From: Halicephalobus mephisto
Taxonomy: Eukaryota > Nematoda > Chromadorea > Rhabditida > Panagrolaimidae
DNA: 64,000 bases
Direction of reading: 5' to 3'
Assembly (NCBI GenBank): GCA_009193035.1
Contig: SWDT01000002.1
Coordinates: 868,001 to 932,000 of the forward strand
Shown: positions 1 to 11,542 of the stretch, in pieces
Numbering within the stretch: the stretch's first letter is position 1
Layout: each line of letters begins with the position of its first letter
Position numbers and translations under genes: made by a program
The notes under the pieces: model-generated
Databases searched by the model: none
Seen by the model: the letters and a program-made list of their open reading frames with translations, nothing else
Told to the model about the DNA's origin: nothing

Positions 1-2501
1 AGTTGACGGACATCCTGACAGGTCTTGTTCTGGACCTCGGGGATGTAGGGACCGCAGCAGCAGAGACACTGATCTCCTGAACTGACGCAGTTGGTTCCGT
101 GAAGAAGGTTCTGGACGAATCTTCGGGCTTGTCCGTTGTAATCACCGGAATCAGAATTCCGATTCCAGGACTTCTGAGTGGAGTTGCTGTTCATCCAGAG
201 AGACATCTGAGGCATCGACATAAAGTTAGAACCTCTGAAGTTGTCCAAATCAGATCTCCAGTTGAATTGGTCGTTCCGGCCTTGCCAAGAGAATCCTCCA
301 CGACCATCAGAACCAAAGTTTCTTCCACGTCCTCTATTGCCGTTTCGAGACCAAGGTCGGGGACCGAATCCTGGACCTCCTCTAGGTCCAAATCCTCTGT
401 CATCTCCGGGACCGAATCTTGGGCCTCCTCTAGGGCCAAATCCTCTGTCATCTCCGGGACCAAATCCTGGACCTCCTCTAGGTCCAAATCCTCTGTCATC
501 TTCCGGGCCGAATCCTGGACCTCCTCTAGGTCCAAATCCTCTGTCATCTCCGGGACCGAATCTTGGGCCTCCTCTAGGGCCAAATCCTCTGTCATCTCCG
601 GGACCAAATCTTGGACCTCCTCTGGGACCGAAAGGTCCTCTGCCTTCATCTCTACTAGGTCTAAATGGCTCATCATCTCGAGGTCCATATCCTCCAGGTC
701 CAGATCCATGACGTCCAGGTCCAAAGTCTCCTCTACGACCTGGTCTTCTGTCATCATCATCAGGTCCGAATCCTCCTCTACGACCTGGTTCTCCAGGTCC
801 GAATGGTCTTCTATCATCGTCATCAGGTCCAAAATCTCCTCTGCGGCCCGGTCTTCTATCATCATCGTCTGGTCCGAATCTTCCTCTTCTTCCTTGTCCT
901 CCGGGTCTTCTATCATCGTCTGGTCCGAATCCTCCTCTTCTTCCTTGTCCTCCGGGTCTCCTGTCTCCACCTCTACGAGAATCATATGACATGTAGCCAT
1001 CGTCATCTCGGAATCTTTCTGACCAAAATCCATCATCATCTCTAAATCCTCCTCTTCTTCCTTGTCCTCCAGGTCTTCTGTCATCATCAGGTCCAAAATC
1101 TCCTCTACGACCAGGTCCTCCGGGTCTTCTATCATCATCATCAGGTCCAAAATCTCCTCTTCTTCCTTGTCCTCCAGGTCTTCTGTCATCGTCTGGTCCG
1201 AATCCTCCTCTTCTTCCTTGTCCTCCAGGTCTTCTGTCATCATCAGGTCCAAAATCTCCTCTACGACCAGGTCTTCTATCATCATCATCAGGTCCGAATC
1301 CTCCTCTACGACCTGGTTCTCCAGGTCCGAATGGTCTTCTATCATCGTCATCAGGTCCAAAATCTCCTCTTCTTCCTTGTCCTCCAGGTCTTCTATCATC
1401 GTCTGGTCCGAATCCCCCTCTTCTTCCTTGTCCTCCGGGCCTTCTATCATCATCAGGTCCAAAATCTCCTCTACGACCAGGTCTTCTATCATCGTCTGGT
1501 CCGAATCCTCCTCTTCTTCCTTGTCCTCCGGGCCTTCTGTCTCCACCTCTACGAGAATCATATGACATGTAGCCATCGTCATCTCGGTATCTTTCTGACC
1601 AAAATCCATCGTCATCTCCAAATCCTCCTCTTCTGTCATCTCCAAATGGCCCTTGATTTTCTCTATCATCCCATTGATCGAAGAATCTGGAACTTCTTCC
1701 ACTTCCGAAATCTCCTCCATAACCAGATTGTCGAGATCCATAGTTAGAAAGGACATCTCTGAAGGTTGGGTTCATGCTGAAATCTCCTCCATAGCCAGAT
1801 TGTCTAGATCCAAAATCTTCAAAATCTCCAAATCGTCGTCTGAATCCAGATTGTCTAGATCCAAAATCCCTAGAATCCGTTTCAAAGTCAGATTGTCTCG
1901 ATGGGAAGTCTCCGGAATCTCCTCCAAAACCAGGTCTTTGTGGTTCGAAATCCCCAAAATCTCCTCCGAAGTCAGATTGTCTCGATGGGAAGTCTCTGAA
2001 GTCCCCAAAGTCTCCTCTGAAGTTTCCAGAATCTCCTCCGAAGTCCCCAAAATCTCCTCTGAAGTTTCCAGAATCTCTTCTGAAGTCAAATTGTCTTGAT
2101 GGAAAATCTCCAAAATCTCCGAAATCCTGGTCTTCACTGCCAAATCCGAATCTCCGGGGATTGAATCCATCTCCAGATTCTCTGGGGCCTTTGTTGAAAC
2201 TTCCTTGAGAATCGAATTGTTTGTCATTCTCTGAAATATTATTTTATTTTTTAAAACAAAAATAAAATTACCGTAATCTGACATTCCGAATCCGGCTTGT
2301 CTTCTGAATCTGCCTCCGAATTGGGCCGAATACAGTTCGTTAGCTGCTCCTTGATGATCTTTTTTCTGGATCAAGTTGTTGATTCTGTCGATTTTCGCCG
2401 GATTAAGGAAAAACGGAGGAGAACAAAGTCCTTTATCTTTCGAAATCTGACATGGAACGTGATCGTCACACTCATCATGGACAGGTTCAATTTCCTTCGG
2501 T
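1..2501 (-). CDS. Gly/Asp/Arg/Phe-repeat protein, partial
   Basis: Not a family I recognise. Two exons are visible on the minus strand: 2501-2272 (acceptor TTTCAG) and 2230 to the window edge, joined across a 41-base intron in phase 1. The frame then stays open for over 700 codons to base 1, so the 3' end lies outside the window and the first exon (signal peptide?) is not found. The first visible exon has a spaced-cysteine stretch CDDHVPC...GLC that resembles the start of a ShK-type domain, which is only a suggestion. The body changes repeat type: first GDFGDF/SRQSDFGGDF units, then FGPDDDRRPGGQGRRGG units, then GDDRGFGPRGGPGFGP units. The end of the visible protein turns non-repetitive and Cys-rich (CLCCCGPY). 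Long open frames on both strands in this region are by-products of the codon-periodic repeat. A matrix, glue or RGG-type phase-separating protein is possible. Confidence 0.7.
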
Positions 2502-2519
2502 CTGAAATCGGAAAATAAA

Positions 2520-4364
2520 AATTACCGTATACAATAATCAAAAATATTTAAATTTCTTTTAAAAATTAAAAAAAAATAAAAAAATTCTTAAATTTAAAAA
2601 AAAAATAAAATTTTTTAAAAAATTATTAAATTAAAAAGAATAAAAAAATTCTTAAATTTAAAAAAAAATTAAAATTATTAAATTTAAAAAAATAAAAATT
2701 TTTGAATTTAAAAAAAATTAAAATTTTGATTTTTTTTAATTATTTAAAAAATAAAATTTTAAATTTTTTGTTTTTTAAAGTTTTTTTTATTTTTATTGTA
2801 TTTATTTAAAATTTCGAAAAATTTGATTTTTTTAGATTATTGTAGTTTTTACTTTAAAAATTAGAAAATTTAAAAAGTGCAAAAAGTTTAAAATTGATTC
2901 ATTTTTGTCACGTTTTTTTTGGACTGCAAAATATGAACTATAAAAACAATCATAACAGAAAACCAATTAAGCGCTGTATTCGTCGGATTTAGATAATCCG
3001 TCAAATTTTCGTTTCCGGCATCAATCCAACTATTGAGAACTCAAAAAACCTGACTTTTAAATGGAAATAAAAAATACCGGGACATCCTCAAAAATAATTT
3101 TTCAAATTTAAAAAAATTTTTCAAAATTTTAAAATTTTAAAATTAAGAAAAAATTTAAAATAAAATCTTTTAAAAAATGAAAATTTTAAAAGTACAAAAT
3201 TTTGTTTACAAACTTCTAAAAAGTTTGAAATAATAGTGTTAAAAAAATTTTAAATATTTCTTACGAAATTTTAGAGAAATGGTCTCGCAAAGAATATTTG
3301 TAATTTTCCAGTCAAGACTGAAAAGGACAAAATTCAACTTTTACGTAGTTTTAGAACCTTTAGAAAATAGTGATATAAAAATTTAAAATATTTGAAGTAA
3401 AATTTTAAAAAACGGTCTCAAAAGGAATATTTGTAATTTTCCAGTCGAGACCGAAAAGTGCAAAATTCAATGTTTTTTTTCTTTTAGAATCTTTAGAATA
3501 TAGTAATATAAAAGTTTAAAATATTTCAAGTAAAATTTTAAAAAACGGTCTCAAAAGGAATATTTATAATTTTCCAGTCGAGACCGAAAAACACAAAATT
3601 CAACTTTTACGTAGTTTTAAAATCTTTAGAATATGCTAATATAAAAATTTAAAATATTTGAAGTAAAATTTTAAAAAATGGTCTCAAAAGGAATATTTAT
3701 AATTTTCCAGTCGAGACCGGAAAGTGCAAAATTCAATGTTTTTGTTATTTTAGAACCTTTAGAATATAGTAATATAAAAATTTAAAATATTTGAAATAAA
3801 ATTTAAAAAAATGGTCTCAAAAGGAATATTTATAATTTTCCAGTCGAGACCGGAAAGTGCAAAATTCAATGTTTTTGTTATTTTAGAAAATCCTAAAACT
3901 TTCCGGAATTTTATGCAACTACAGTAATCCAACGATTCCTTCAAAGTCAAGTTGCTTCGTTCGTGGTGGGATAAAAATGAATAAAAAAATAATTAAAATT
4001 ATGAATGAAAATCCTAATCTTCAAAAACTTGTTTACAAATTTTCTTTAATAAAAAAAATTTTTATGACAAATTTTTTAATCCTATTTTTTGCAACATTTT
4101 CAAAACTGAAATGAACACTAATTGGGAGTCGCGAACGAGGGGGATTAACGAAATCCGGACGGATATGACAGTTTTCACAAAAAAGACCTTTGATCCGGCG
4201 GCCGTTCTTTTTTGTTTTTTACAGTAATCAAAATTAAAAAATTAAAAAAACGAGAATCATCGAAAATCTCCGCCTTGAAAAAATCCTCTATAAAATCCCC
4301 AGAATCGGAATTATTTTCACCAGAATCTCAGTTTAAGTCTGAAAATTCAAACTAAACTGAAAAA
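2520..4364. other. AT-rich spacer
   Basis: No gene is supported here. 2520-2900 is almost pure A/T. Around 2935-3060 a short open stretch on the minus strand could hold an upstream exon of the repeat-protein gene, but I could not define splice sites. 3281-3885 is a tandem repeat, listed separately. 4100-4364 should contain the promoter of the next gene. Confidence 0.6.
3281..3890. repeat. 133-bp tandem repeat, five units
   Basis: The string GGTCTC begins at 3281 (as GGTCTCG), 3414, 3547, 3680 and 3813, spaced exactly 133 bases apart. Each unit also carries a nearby GTC(G/A)AGAC(C/T) in inverted orientation, so each has a small palindromic segment. Units differ by substitutions rather than indels. 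Confidence 0.9.
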
Positions 4365-7049
4365 ATGAAAAATTTAAAATTTTTCTTGTTCTTCGGATTG
4401 ATCGTCGGGGTCTTGGCCGGAAATCATCTTCTGAACAGACGTGACCGGGACACCACTTTCAAAAAAGTCAAGGAATTCAGAGGACGCGGATGGTGTGACA
4501 GCCTCAATTGGGACGGCATCTCACAGTACAACATCAAGAAACATCTCATCTGCAACATCTCCGCCGTCCAACAAATATGCCGTGACAGAGCTACTGAATT
4601 CTATTACGGTAAATTTTAGATATTAAAAATAATTTTCTAAATTAAATATTAAAAAAAATAATTTTTTTTTAAATTTGTGCTTTTTTAGCAACGACTTATG
4701 AAAACGTCAGCAGAGCTGTCAGAGGAGCCGCAGCCGGTAAGTGAATTTTTTAAAACTTTTTGGAAGATTCTGAATCTTCTTTGAATTTTTTAGAAGATTC
4801 TGAATCTTCTTTGAATCCCTTAGAAAATTCTGAATCCTCTTTGAATCTCTTAGAAGATTCTGAATCCTTTTTGAATTTCTTAGAAGATTCTGAATCCTCT
4901 TTGAATTTCTTAGAAGCTTCTGAATTCCTCCAGAATTTCAAGGAAGACTTCTACAGTTCATTAAAAGACTAGAATCTTCCAGAAATTTGAGAAGCTTCTG
5001 AATTCCTCCTGAATCCTATGAAAATTTTTGAAACTTCTTAGAATTAAGAAGATTCTAAAGACTTCAGAATTTCTATAGAAATTTAAAATTATTAAAAATC
5101 AAAGATTCTGGAAGATTCGTCTCGAAAAAACTTTTAAAATTTATAAATTTAAAACATTATTTTTCCAGAATTTCCTCAAATTGAAGCCATCGTTAGAGCG
5201 ATGGACAGCGTCACTTACGAAGCCATCGACTGTTTGCATCAATCTTTCATCGAAGTCCAGCAAGGCATGCAATCAGGCGAGATTGAACCTGGAAATTTCC
5301 CAGAAGAATGGAGATCTAGATGTTCAGAATACGATGACGAATTGAATCCAATGATTGACGCCATGAATGCTTCAGTCAATGCTTCTAACGAAATTTTCCT
5401 TTATACTTATCCAAATTTGACCGATCATGTAAAATTCGTAATAGGAAATTTCTTCGCAAATTCGAAATTTTTCTGGAATGGCTCAACTTGGGAATCTTAT
5501 CATTCATCTTCTCTATATGCTAATATTCTATTTCATCTGTCTCACTTGTCTGATGAAAACCGTGCCGTCTTCCTCGAAGTGATACCTTGGTCAAGTGACA
5601 CCATAGCTCTCGATGGGGATCTTCACGAAGAATTCGTGAGTAAGTTGACTTTCAAATTATCGTAATACCTAGTAGAAAGCAGGAATATGAGACAGTAACA
5701 GATATTTAAAAATAGATAATTCAAAAATGTTGACTATCAGAGAAGGTTCTGTCCCAAAAGACCAACTCGAAAGGACCCCAGATCAGTCCAAGACAGGTCC
5801 TAGAACATTCTTGTCCAGTACAGTATTCATCTTTCTAGCACACTTTTATTTTACATAGTATCAATTACTCTAGAAAGATCTCGAACAGGTCCTTTTAGAA
5901 AATTCCTATTTGATACAGTATGGGTCTTCTTAGACAGGACCTGACCAGTCTAAGATAGGGCTTCTACACAAAAAATGGGTACATGGTACATAGTATAGAT
6001 AGATTAAAACGGCTCTGATGTATAAGGTGCATTGTATTCAATATACATATACCGTATTACCTCTAATAGAAGGGCTGCCCGTTTATTTTTCAATGTCCCC
6101 AAAAGAGTGCCCTTCTATTAAAGGTAATACGGTATAATAGAGATAATACAGTATATTAGAGGTAATACAGTATATTAGGGATAATACAGTATAATAGAGA
6201 TAATACAGTATATTAAGTTGATATCAGTGTATTCTATTTAATGTATCTATACGTTAAATGCAATATATCTGAAAACATTAAAGCTGTTTTAATGTATCTT
6301 TTTTGTGTGTAGAAAATTTTCATCTAATTCTATATAGATTTTTCTAAAAAAATTAATAAGATATAAATCAACAACGAATTTCTCGGGTTTTCTGGAAATT
6401 ACTCCCAGAATTTTCAAAAATTATCCAACATTGGATATCTAGATAATGATTTCTTGTAGGATACGCTGAACAAGTGCTACGATTCAGGAGGGCTATGTCG
6501 GACAACGTGAGCGATCCTTTCACCTTAGACGACTACGAGGAATTACTCGAATTAAACTTGATTTTCGAACAATATTACAGAGAAAATGCGATAAATTTCT
6601 GGATAGATGTACTTCATAGACTTCTGGAAAACAGTGTTGTCGACGATAAAAGCGATCCAGTGATCACGAAGGTCTCTTACCTCATCGCGGACGTTGTCAC
6701 CAATGCCACTAACAACACCGGAGGAGATGGCGGGTCCTCAGGGGATCCTGCTCCTCCACCAAATGAATACTTGGACAAAATTTGTGATTACTTACTCAAT
6801 AGCGATGGTGATTTACCTACGATTCCCGGGATGGAACATGGATGTGCTATTTTCCGGTACATCAACGAAGTAACCAAAGACATCCGCGAAAATTACGGTG
6901 GACATCATAACTGGTTCTGGAGAAGAAGCTCCCACTGGAAAGGAAAAGGAAAAGGCATTTTTGACAAATTCAAGGACTTTAAGAATTTCAAGAACGACAA
7001 AAAATCCAAGAACAATAACAAATCCAAGAACTACAACAGACGTGGATGA
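4365..7049 (+). CDS. Secreted helical-family protein A
   Basis: Four exons: 4365-4608, 4689-4736, 5169-5639, 6460-7049. Phases agree (1,1,1) and give about 450 residues. The start is the ATG before a clear signal peptide (MKNLKFFLFFGLIVGVLAG). The mature part is mostly predicted helical, with a conserved-looking DCLH cysteine, a second cysteine about 34 residues on (SRCSEYDDEL), and the segment LSDENRAVFLEVIP, which lines up with similar segments in the three following genes. The C-terminus is a Gly/Pro patch followed by a Lys/Gly/Asn-rich basic tail. Intron 3 (5640-6459) holds two mobile elements. Secretion is inferred from the signal peptide; no function is known to me. This is the longest and most diverged member of the putative four-gene family, so membership is less certain than for B and C. 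Confidence 0.7.
4752..4932. repeat. 30-bp minisatellite in intron 2 of protein A gene
   Basis: About six copies of a 30-base unit built on GAAGATTCTGAATCTTCTTT with few changes. The multiple-of-three period keeps frames open on both strands, which explains Ser/Glu-rich spurious ORFs here. Related TTCTGGAAGATTC-type motifs recur in other introns of the window. Confidence 0.8.
5661..5965. mobile_element. Dispersed element, copy 1 (in an intron)
   Basis: The stretch from AATACCTAGTA through GGTTCTGTCC, ATCAGTCCAAGACAGG and the CTAGAAAGATCTCG region is repeated almost base for base at 14806-15300. No coding capacity is seen. It lies inside intron 3 of the protein A gene, starting about 20 bases after the donor. 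It lacks a segment of about 205 bases that copy 2 has. Confidence 0.75.
5968..6313. mobile_element. MITE with ACACAAAAAA termini and nested hairpin
   Basis: Begins ACACAAAAAATGGGTACAT and ends ATGTATCTTTTTTGTGTGT, an imperfect terminal inverted repeat. Inside it a second palindrome has arms 6051-6075 and 6109-6133 (ACCGTATTACCTCTAATAGA... and its complement) around a 33-base loop. A short tandem array of AATACAGTATATTAG follows at 6134-6210. Confidence 0.7.
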
Positions 7050-7248
7050 ACTTTCCGATCAGATCATTAAAGATTTTTAAAAACATTTGTGGATTTGTCG
7101 AGTTTCATCTTTTAGTACAACTGTTGCTGAATCAATAAAATCATATATTATAAAATAAATCAGAATATTTTGCAACAAATTTTTTGAAATTTGTTTTGAG
7201 AAGAATGTTTGAAATTTTCTAGTTAAGACTGAAAATATAAAACTTAGT

Positions 7249-7937
7249 ACAGCCAAACTTGGATATAAGATATCCTCTTGGAATCGGGCAAAGCGTATAT
7301 TATAAGAAAGGATATATTATAACGGGGTAAATTTGAAGACAGATTAACCAAAATCATTCACTCAGACCGTATACTATAGTCCGAGATATGTTATGTGGGA
7401 GTACTTTATATCCAAGTTCTACTGTAATAATAATAGTAATACAGTAAAACTTGGATATAAGATATCCCTGCTATAACATATCTCGGACTATAGTATACGG
7501 TCTGAGCGAGTGAGTTTGGTTAGTTTGCCTTTAAGTTTATCCCCTCTATAATATATCCTTTCTTATAACATACACTTTGGCTTATCCCAAGGGGGTATCT
7601 TATATCCAAGTTCTACTGTAATAATAATAATAGTAATACAATAGAACTTGGATATAAGATATCCCTGCTATAACATATCTCACCTTATAGCACACGGTCT
7701 GAGTGAATAATTTTGGTTAATCTGTCTTCAAATTTACTCCCCTATAACATATCTTCTCTTGTAACATACGCATTGCCCAATCCTAAGAGGATATCTTATA
7801 TCCAAGTCCTATTGTAATAATAATAATAGTAATACAGTAAAACTTGGATATAAGATACCCCCTTGGGACCGGCCAAAACGTATCTTATAAAAAAAGGATA
7901 TGTTATGTGGGGGTATTTTATATCTAAATTCTACTGT
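7249..7937. mobile_element. Array of four palindromic MITEs
   Basis: Four units, at 7249-7426, 7441-7620, 7638-7816 and a short one at 7834-7937. Each begins near ACAGTAAAACTTGGATATAA and ends near TTATATCCAAGTTCTACTGT, the inverse sequence. They are separated by (TAA/AAT)n and AGTAAT spacers that look like accumulated target duplications. Unit 1 is inverted relative to unit 2. No ORF is credible. The array lies just downstream of the protein A gene. Confidence 0.85.
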
Positions 7938-8099
7938 ATATGGATGATTATATAAAGTTCCAATAATATCATCCTCAAAATTAGAATACTTAACAAATTT
8001 TTTAAAAAATGTCTTGAAAAAAATATTTAAAAATATTTTGGAGATTTTCAGAATTTTGTACAAAATTTCATAATCTCATTCAAATACCGTAATCCAAGA

Positions 8100-8390
8100 A
8101 AATTTAGTAAAAGTTATTTTTTTATTTTTTTACTAAATTTATTTTTTTTTTATTAAAAGTTATTTTTTTATTTTTTTTAAAATTATTTTTTTGTTTTTTT
8201 TTAAATTATTTTTTTTTGTTTTTTATTAAAAATTATTTTTTCATTTTTTTTTAAAATTATTTTTATATTTTTTTTATTGTAATCTGAAAAATTATTTTTT
8301 TGTTTTTTTTTTAAATTATTTTTTTTTGTTTTTTATTGTAATCTGAAAAATCATTTTTTTGCTTTTTTATCAATAATCCAAAATGTTTTC
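8100..8390. repeat. T-rich low-complexity tract
   Basis: Tandem variations of TTTTTTAAAATTATTTTTTTG with no coding potential, in the spacer upstream of protein B. Confidence 0.7.
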
Positions 8391-8607
8391 AATTCAAAAC
8401 ATCAATGATCTTTGGATAATTTTCCTACAATTTGAGCATCAGAAATCGGAATTCACTCCGCGATTTTTGAAATCCCCCAAAATCCTCCAATAATGAGACG
8501 AACCGGACCACAGAATTCAAAACCGTAATTGATCATTACAATAGGATAAAATCGAAGATTAAGAGATATAAAAGGATAAAATCAACTTCATTCAAAATTT
8601 TAGAAAA

Positions 8608-10273
8608 ATGAAAATTCCGATTTTTGTTTTATTTTTTTCGGTGGTCGTCAACGGCGCCATTCCGAAGAAAACCATCAAAGCAGCCGTTTCGGACGTCGAC
8701 AAAATCAGTACTGCTCAAGATATCGGAAAATTAATCCGTTTGGCATGTTCGGGTAAGTTTATTTTTAATTATAAAATTTTATTTTTTTACATTTTTAAAA
8801 TCCTACAAAATTAAAAAATTTAAATTTTTTGGGATTTTTTAGATTACGGTACAAGTTTCTGAAATTTTAAAAATTTATTGAAATTTCTGAAATTTTATAA
8901 AAAGTTCAAAAATTTAATAAATTTTAAAATTTTTTTTAATTTTTGAAGATTTTAGAACTTTCTGGATTACGGTAGAAGTTTCTGAACTTTTTAGAATTTC
9001 ATTGGGATTTTTAAAATTTCATGAAAATCAGAAATCTTCGAATTTTTGAAACTTTCAAACTTTCTGGATTACTGTAGACAGTTTTAAAACTTTTTGAAAA
9101 TTTAAAACTTTTTAGATCACTGTAAAAACTTCTGATTTCCTAAAAAGTTCTAAAAATTCGTTTTCAGATAATCTCATAAAAAGCTAAAATTATTCAATTC
9201 TAAAATTATCTCAATAAACTTATTTAAAAATTTTTAAATAACATTATTTTTAATTTTTAAATAATGTTATTTTTAAATTTTAAATAATGTTATTTTTAAA
9301 TTTTAAATAACATTATTTTTAAATTTTAAATAATATTGTTTTTTATCTTTTTATGGATTTATTTGATGATTTACAATTTTCAGAAAGTTCGCAAGTCAAG
9401 TCGTTGGTGCAGGCGCTGAAGGGAGCCACAGGGCAAGGTCTGAATTGTCTCTACAACAACGCTATTTCGACTATCAATACTTTCAAAGGAGTATCTAAAA
9501 TCGATTATTTCTCAATGTTGACGAAAATCCAAAACAACGTTGCTTCGAGATGTGCTCAATCCATCGCCGGATTTGCTCCAGCGCTTCCTGTGATTACGCA
9601 ATTTTTAGGATCTTCTCCGAGTAACTTAATTCTGAATTTCGATGATATGCCAACAAGTGTTAAAAATATTTTAAATTCAATTTCGGATTTGTCTTCACAA
9701 GTCCAGGAAAATCCGGATTTCGTCAACACAGATGCTTATAAAACAAGTGCGAAAAAAATAACCGCTGCGATCAGGGACTTGCCTCAGGCAGATGCTCAGA
9801 AAATCGCCAATCTTTATCCCGAAACAAAATCTTTTTTGATCAAAGGAAAGAAAAATTACAAACCTCTCCAGAATTATCTGAATCTTATGGACAAAAACAT
9901 CAATGGAAATTTAAATAAAAAACAAAAAAAAAATATTAAAAAATTAGCGAAAAAATTATTAAATTTATTTATCCAAATTGCTATCGGAAGACTTAGAAGT
10001 ACTGTAAATGGCCTCGAAACGGCGGAAATTTCATACGACATCAAAACTGACGCGGCAGTGAACTCCGCGATCAGGGTCCTGGCCCCCTTCCTCGCTGAAA
10101 AAATTAATTCTTTCACCGATAATCCGAAATTCGTTCCTGCATTGGTGAAATTATCCAAACAAGCAGACAAATTTGCAAAAATGAATCCGAATTTGGTCAA
10201 AGTACTCTCGAACGGAGCTCAGAACAAACTCGACACTTCTGCTTTCAAGATTCCTTGGGAAATTATTTCTTAA
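8608..10273 (+). CDS. Secreted helical-family protein B
   Basis: Two exons, 8608-8752 and 9384-10273, joined in phase 1 to give about 344 residues. The first exon encodes a signal peptide (MKIPIFVLFFSVVVNGA) followed by a Lys-rich helix that ends at a cysteine just before the intron. The gene for protein C has the same exon plan and the same intron position. The mature part shows LNCLYNNAIST, then about 34 residues later SRCAQSIAGF, then the segment LPQADAQKIANLYPETKSFL and LQNYLNLMDKNINGN, which match protein C (FNDEDRESIVAISP...; FEEYLNLVDARSTGN). A Lys-rich patch occurs near residue 210. Predicted secreted and helical; no known domain is recognised. The intron (8753-9383) is AT-rich with repeated AATAATGTTATTTTTAAATT. 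Confidence 0.8.
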
Positions 10274-10539
10274 ATAAATTTCCATAAAATTGTCGTTTTT
10301 GGATTAATAATGAAGTTTGAAAAAAAATTATTCTCAAAAATAAACAAAATTATAAAATTTTCTAAAATATTTAAAAATAAAAAAATTTTTAAAATATTTA
10401 AAAATTAAAAATTTTCTAAAATATTTAAAAATTAAAAATAAATTAATTTTAAATAAAATTAAACATCAGAAATCGGAAATTTTAAAAAATCTCAGATATT
10501 TCCGAAATTTCGTCTCGAGAAAATTTTATTTAAAAAAGA

Positions 10540-11290
10540 TTTCCGAATTTTACAGTAATTTGGTTTTAGAAAAATTCAAAAATTATAAACTTTGTTTCTA
10601 GATGATTTCGTAACAAAACATTTTTAATTTTTACAGTAATTTGGTTTTAGAAATTCGTTTTGAGGTAATTTTACGAAAAAAATATGTTCTGAATTTTTAC
10701 AGTAATCTGGTTTTAGAAAAATTCAAATATTATGATATTTTGTTTCGAGGTGATTTCGTAACAAAACATATTTATGAATTTTACAATAATCTGGTTTTAG
10801 AAAAATTCAAAAATTATGAAACTGTTTCAATGTGATTTCGTATTACAACATATTTCTGAATTTTACAGTAATTCAACTTTTAAAGTTCCTCAAAAACTAA
10901 AAATTCATCTCGAAACAATTTTATTTTAAAACATTTTTAATTTCTGCAGTAATTCGGTTTTTAAAAAAATCTGAAAATTATGAAACTGTTTCAATGTGAT
11001 TTCGTATTACAACATATTTCTTGATTTCGCAATAATTTGGTTTTAGAAAAATTCAAAAATTATGAAACTGTTTTAATGTGATTTCGTAACAAAACATATT
11101 TTTAGTTTTTACAGTAATCTAGTTCTAGAAAACTTTGAAAATTATAAACTTTGTTTCTAGATGATTCCGTAATAAAACATATTTTTAATTTTCACAGTAA
11201 TTTGATTTTAGAAAAATTCAAAAATTATGATATTTTGTTTCGAGGTGATTTCGTAACAAAACATATTTCTGATTCTTACAACACCAAAAG
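10540..11290. repeat. Degenerate tandem repeat, units of about 80 bp
   Basis: Repeats of ACAGTAATTTGGTTTTAGAA followed by a GATTTCGTAACAAAACATAT segment fill the spacer between genes B and C. Unit spacing varies from about 65 to 115 bases. No gene is seen in 10274-11350 apart from shadow ORFs of this repeat. Confidence 0.75.
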
Positions 11291-11353
11291 TAGAGTGTTG
11301 AATCTGTAGTTCGATCATTTATAACTCAATTATTGTTCTGTGTTCACCTACAG

Positions 11354-11463
11354 GCAATGAGATCAACAGTAATCCGGGTGCAAAGCAGACTCTAAAAATC
11401 CACGACTATAATGATTCCCGTGGGAGGAGCTATGTTGGTTCGTTATTGGAGGATTATCGTTGA
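11354..11463 (+). pseudogene. Orphan terminal-exon-like segment
   Basis: After a good acceptor (TTCACCTACAG) there is a 35-codon open stretch in one frame (NEINSNPGAKQ...GSLLEDYR, stop TGA at 11461). Its base composition is much more GC-rich than its surroundings, as an exon would be. I found no upstream exon to join it to, so it may be a leftover exon of a lost family member, or part of a small gene whose first exon I missed. No homology is recognised. Confidence 0.3.
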
Positions 11464-11542
11464 TTAAACATAAATCACAAAATTTCGTATAAAATTCGTT
11501 CGAACAAAAAACAGTCACACATTTAGACTTCTGAAATCAGAC

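Noticed and set aside
191..1756. 521-residue Glu/Asp-rich minus-strand ORF, and plus-strand Ser/Arg ORFs at 99-989 and 1062-1565
   Set aside because: They are other-frame readings of the repeat. The exon upstream joins in phase to a different minus-strand frame that stays open across the whole region and reads as coherent GDF/RGG repeats with Cys-rich ends.
4750..4972. Ser/Glu- and Lys/Ser-rich ORFs on both strands
   Set aside because: By-products of a 30-base minisatellite inside an intron.
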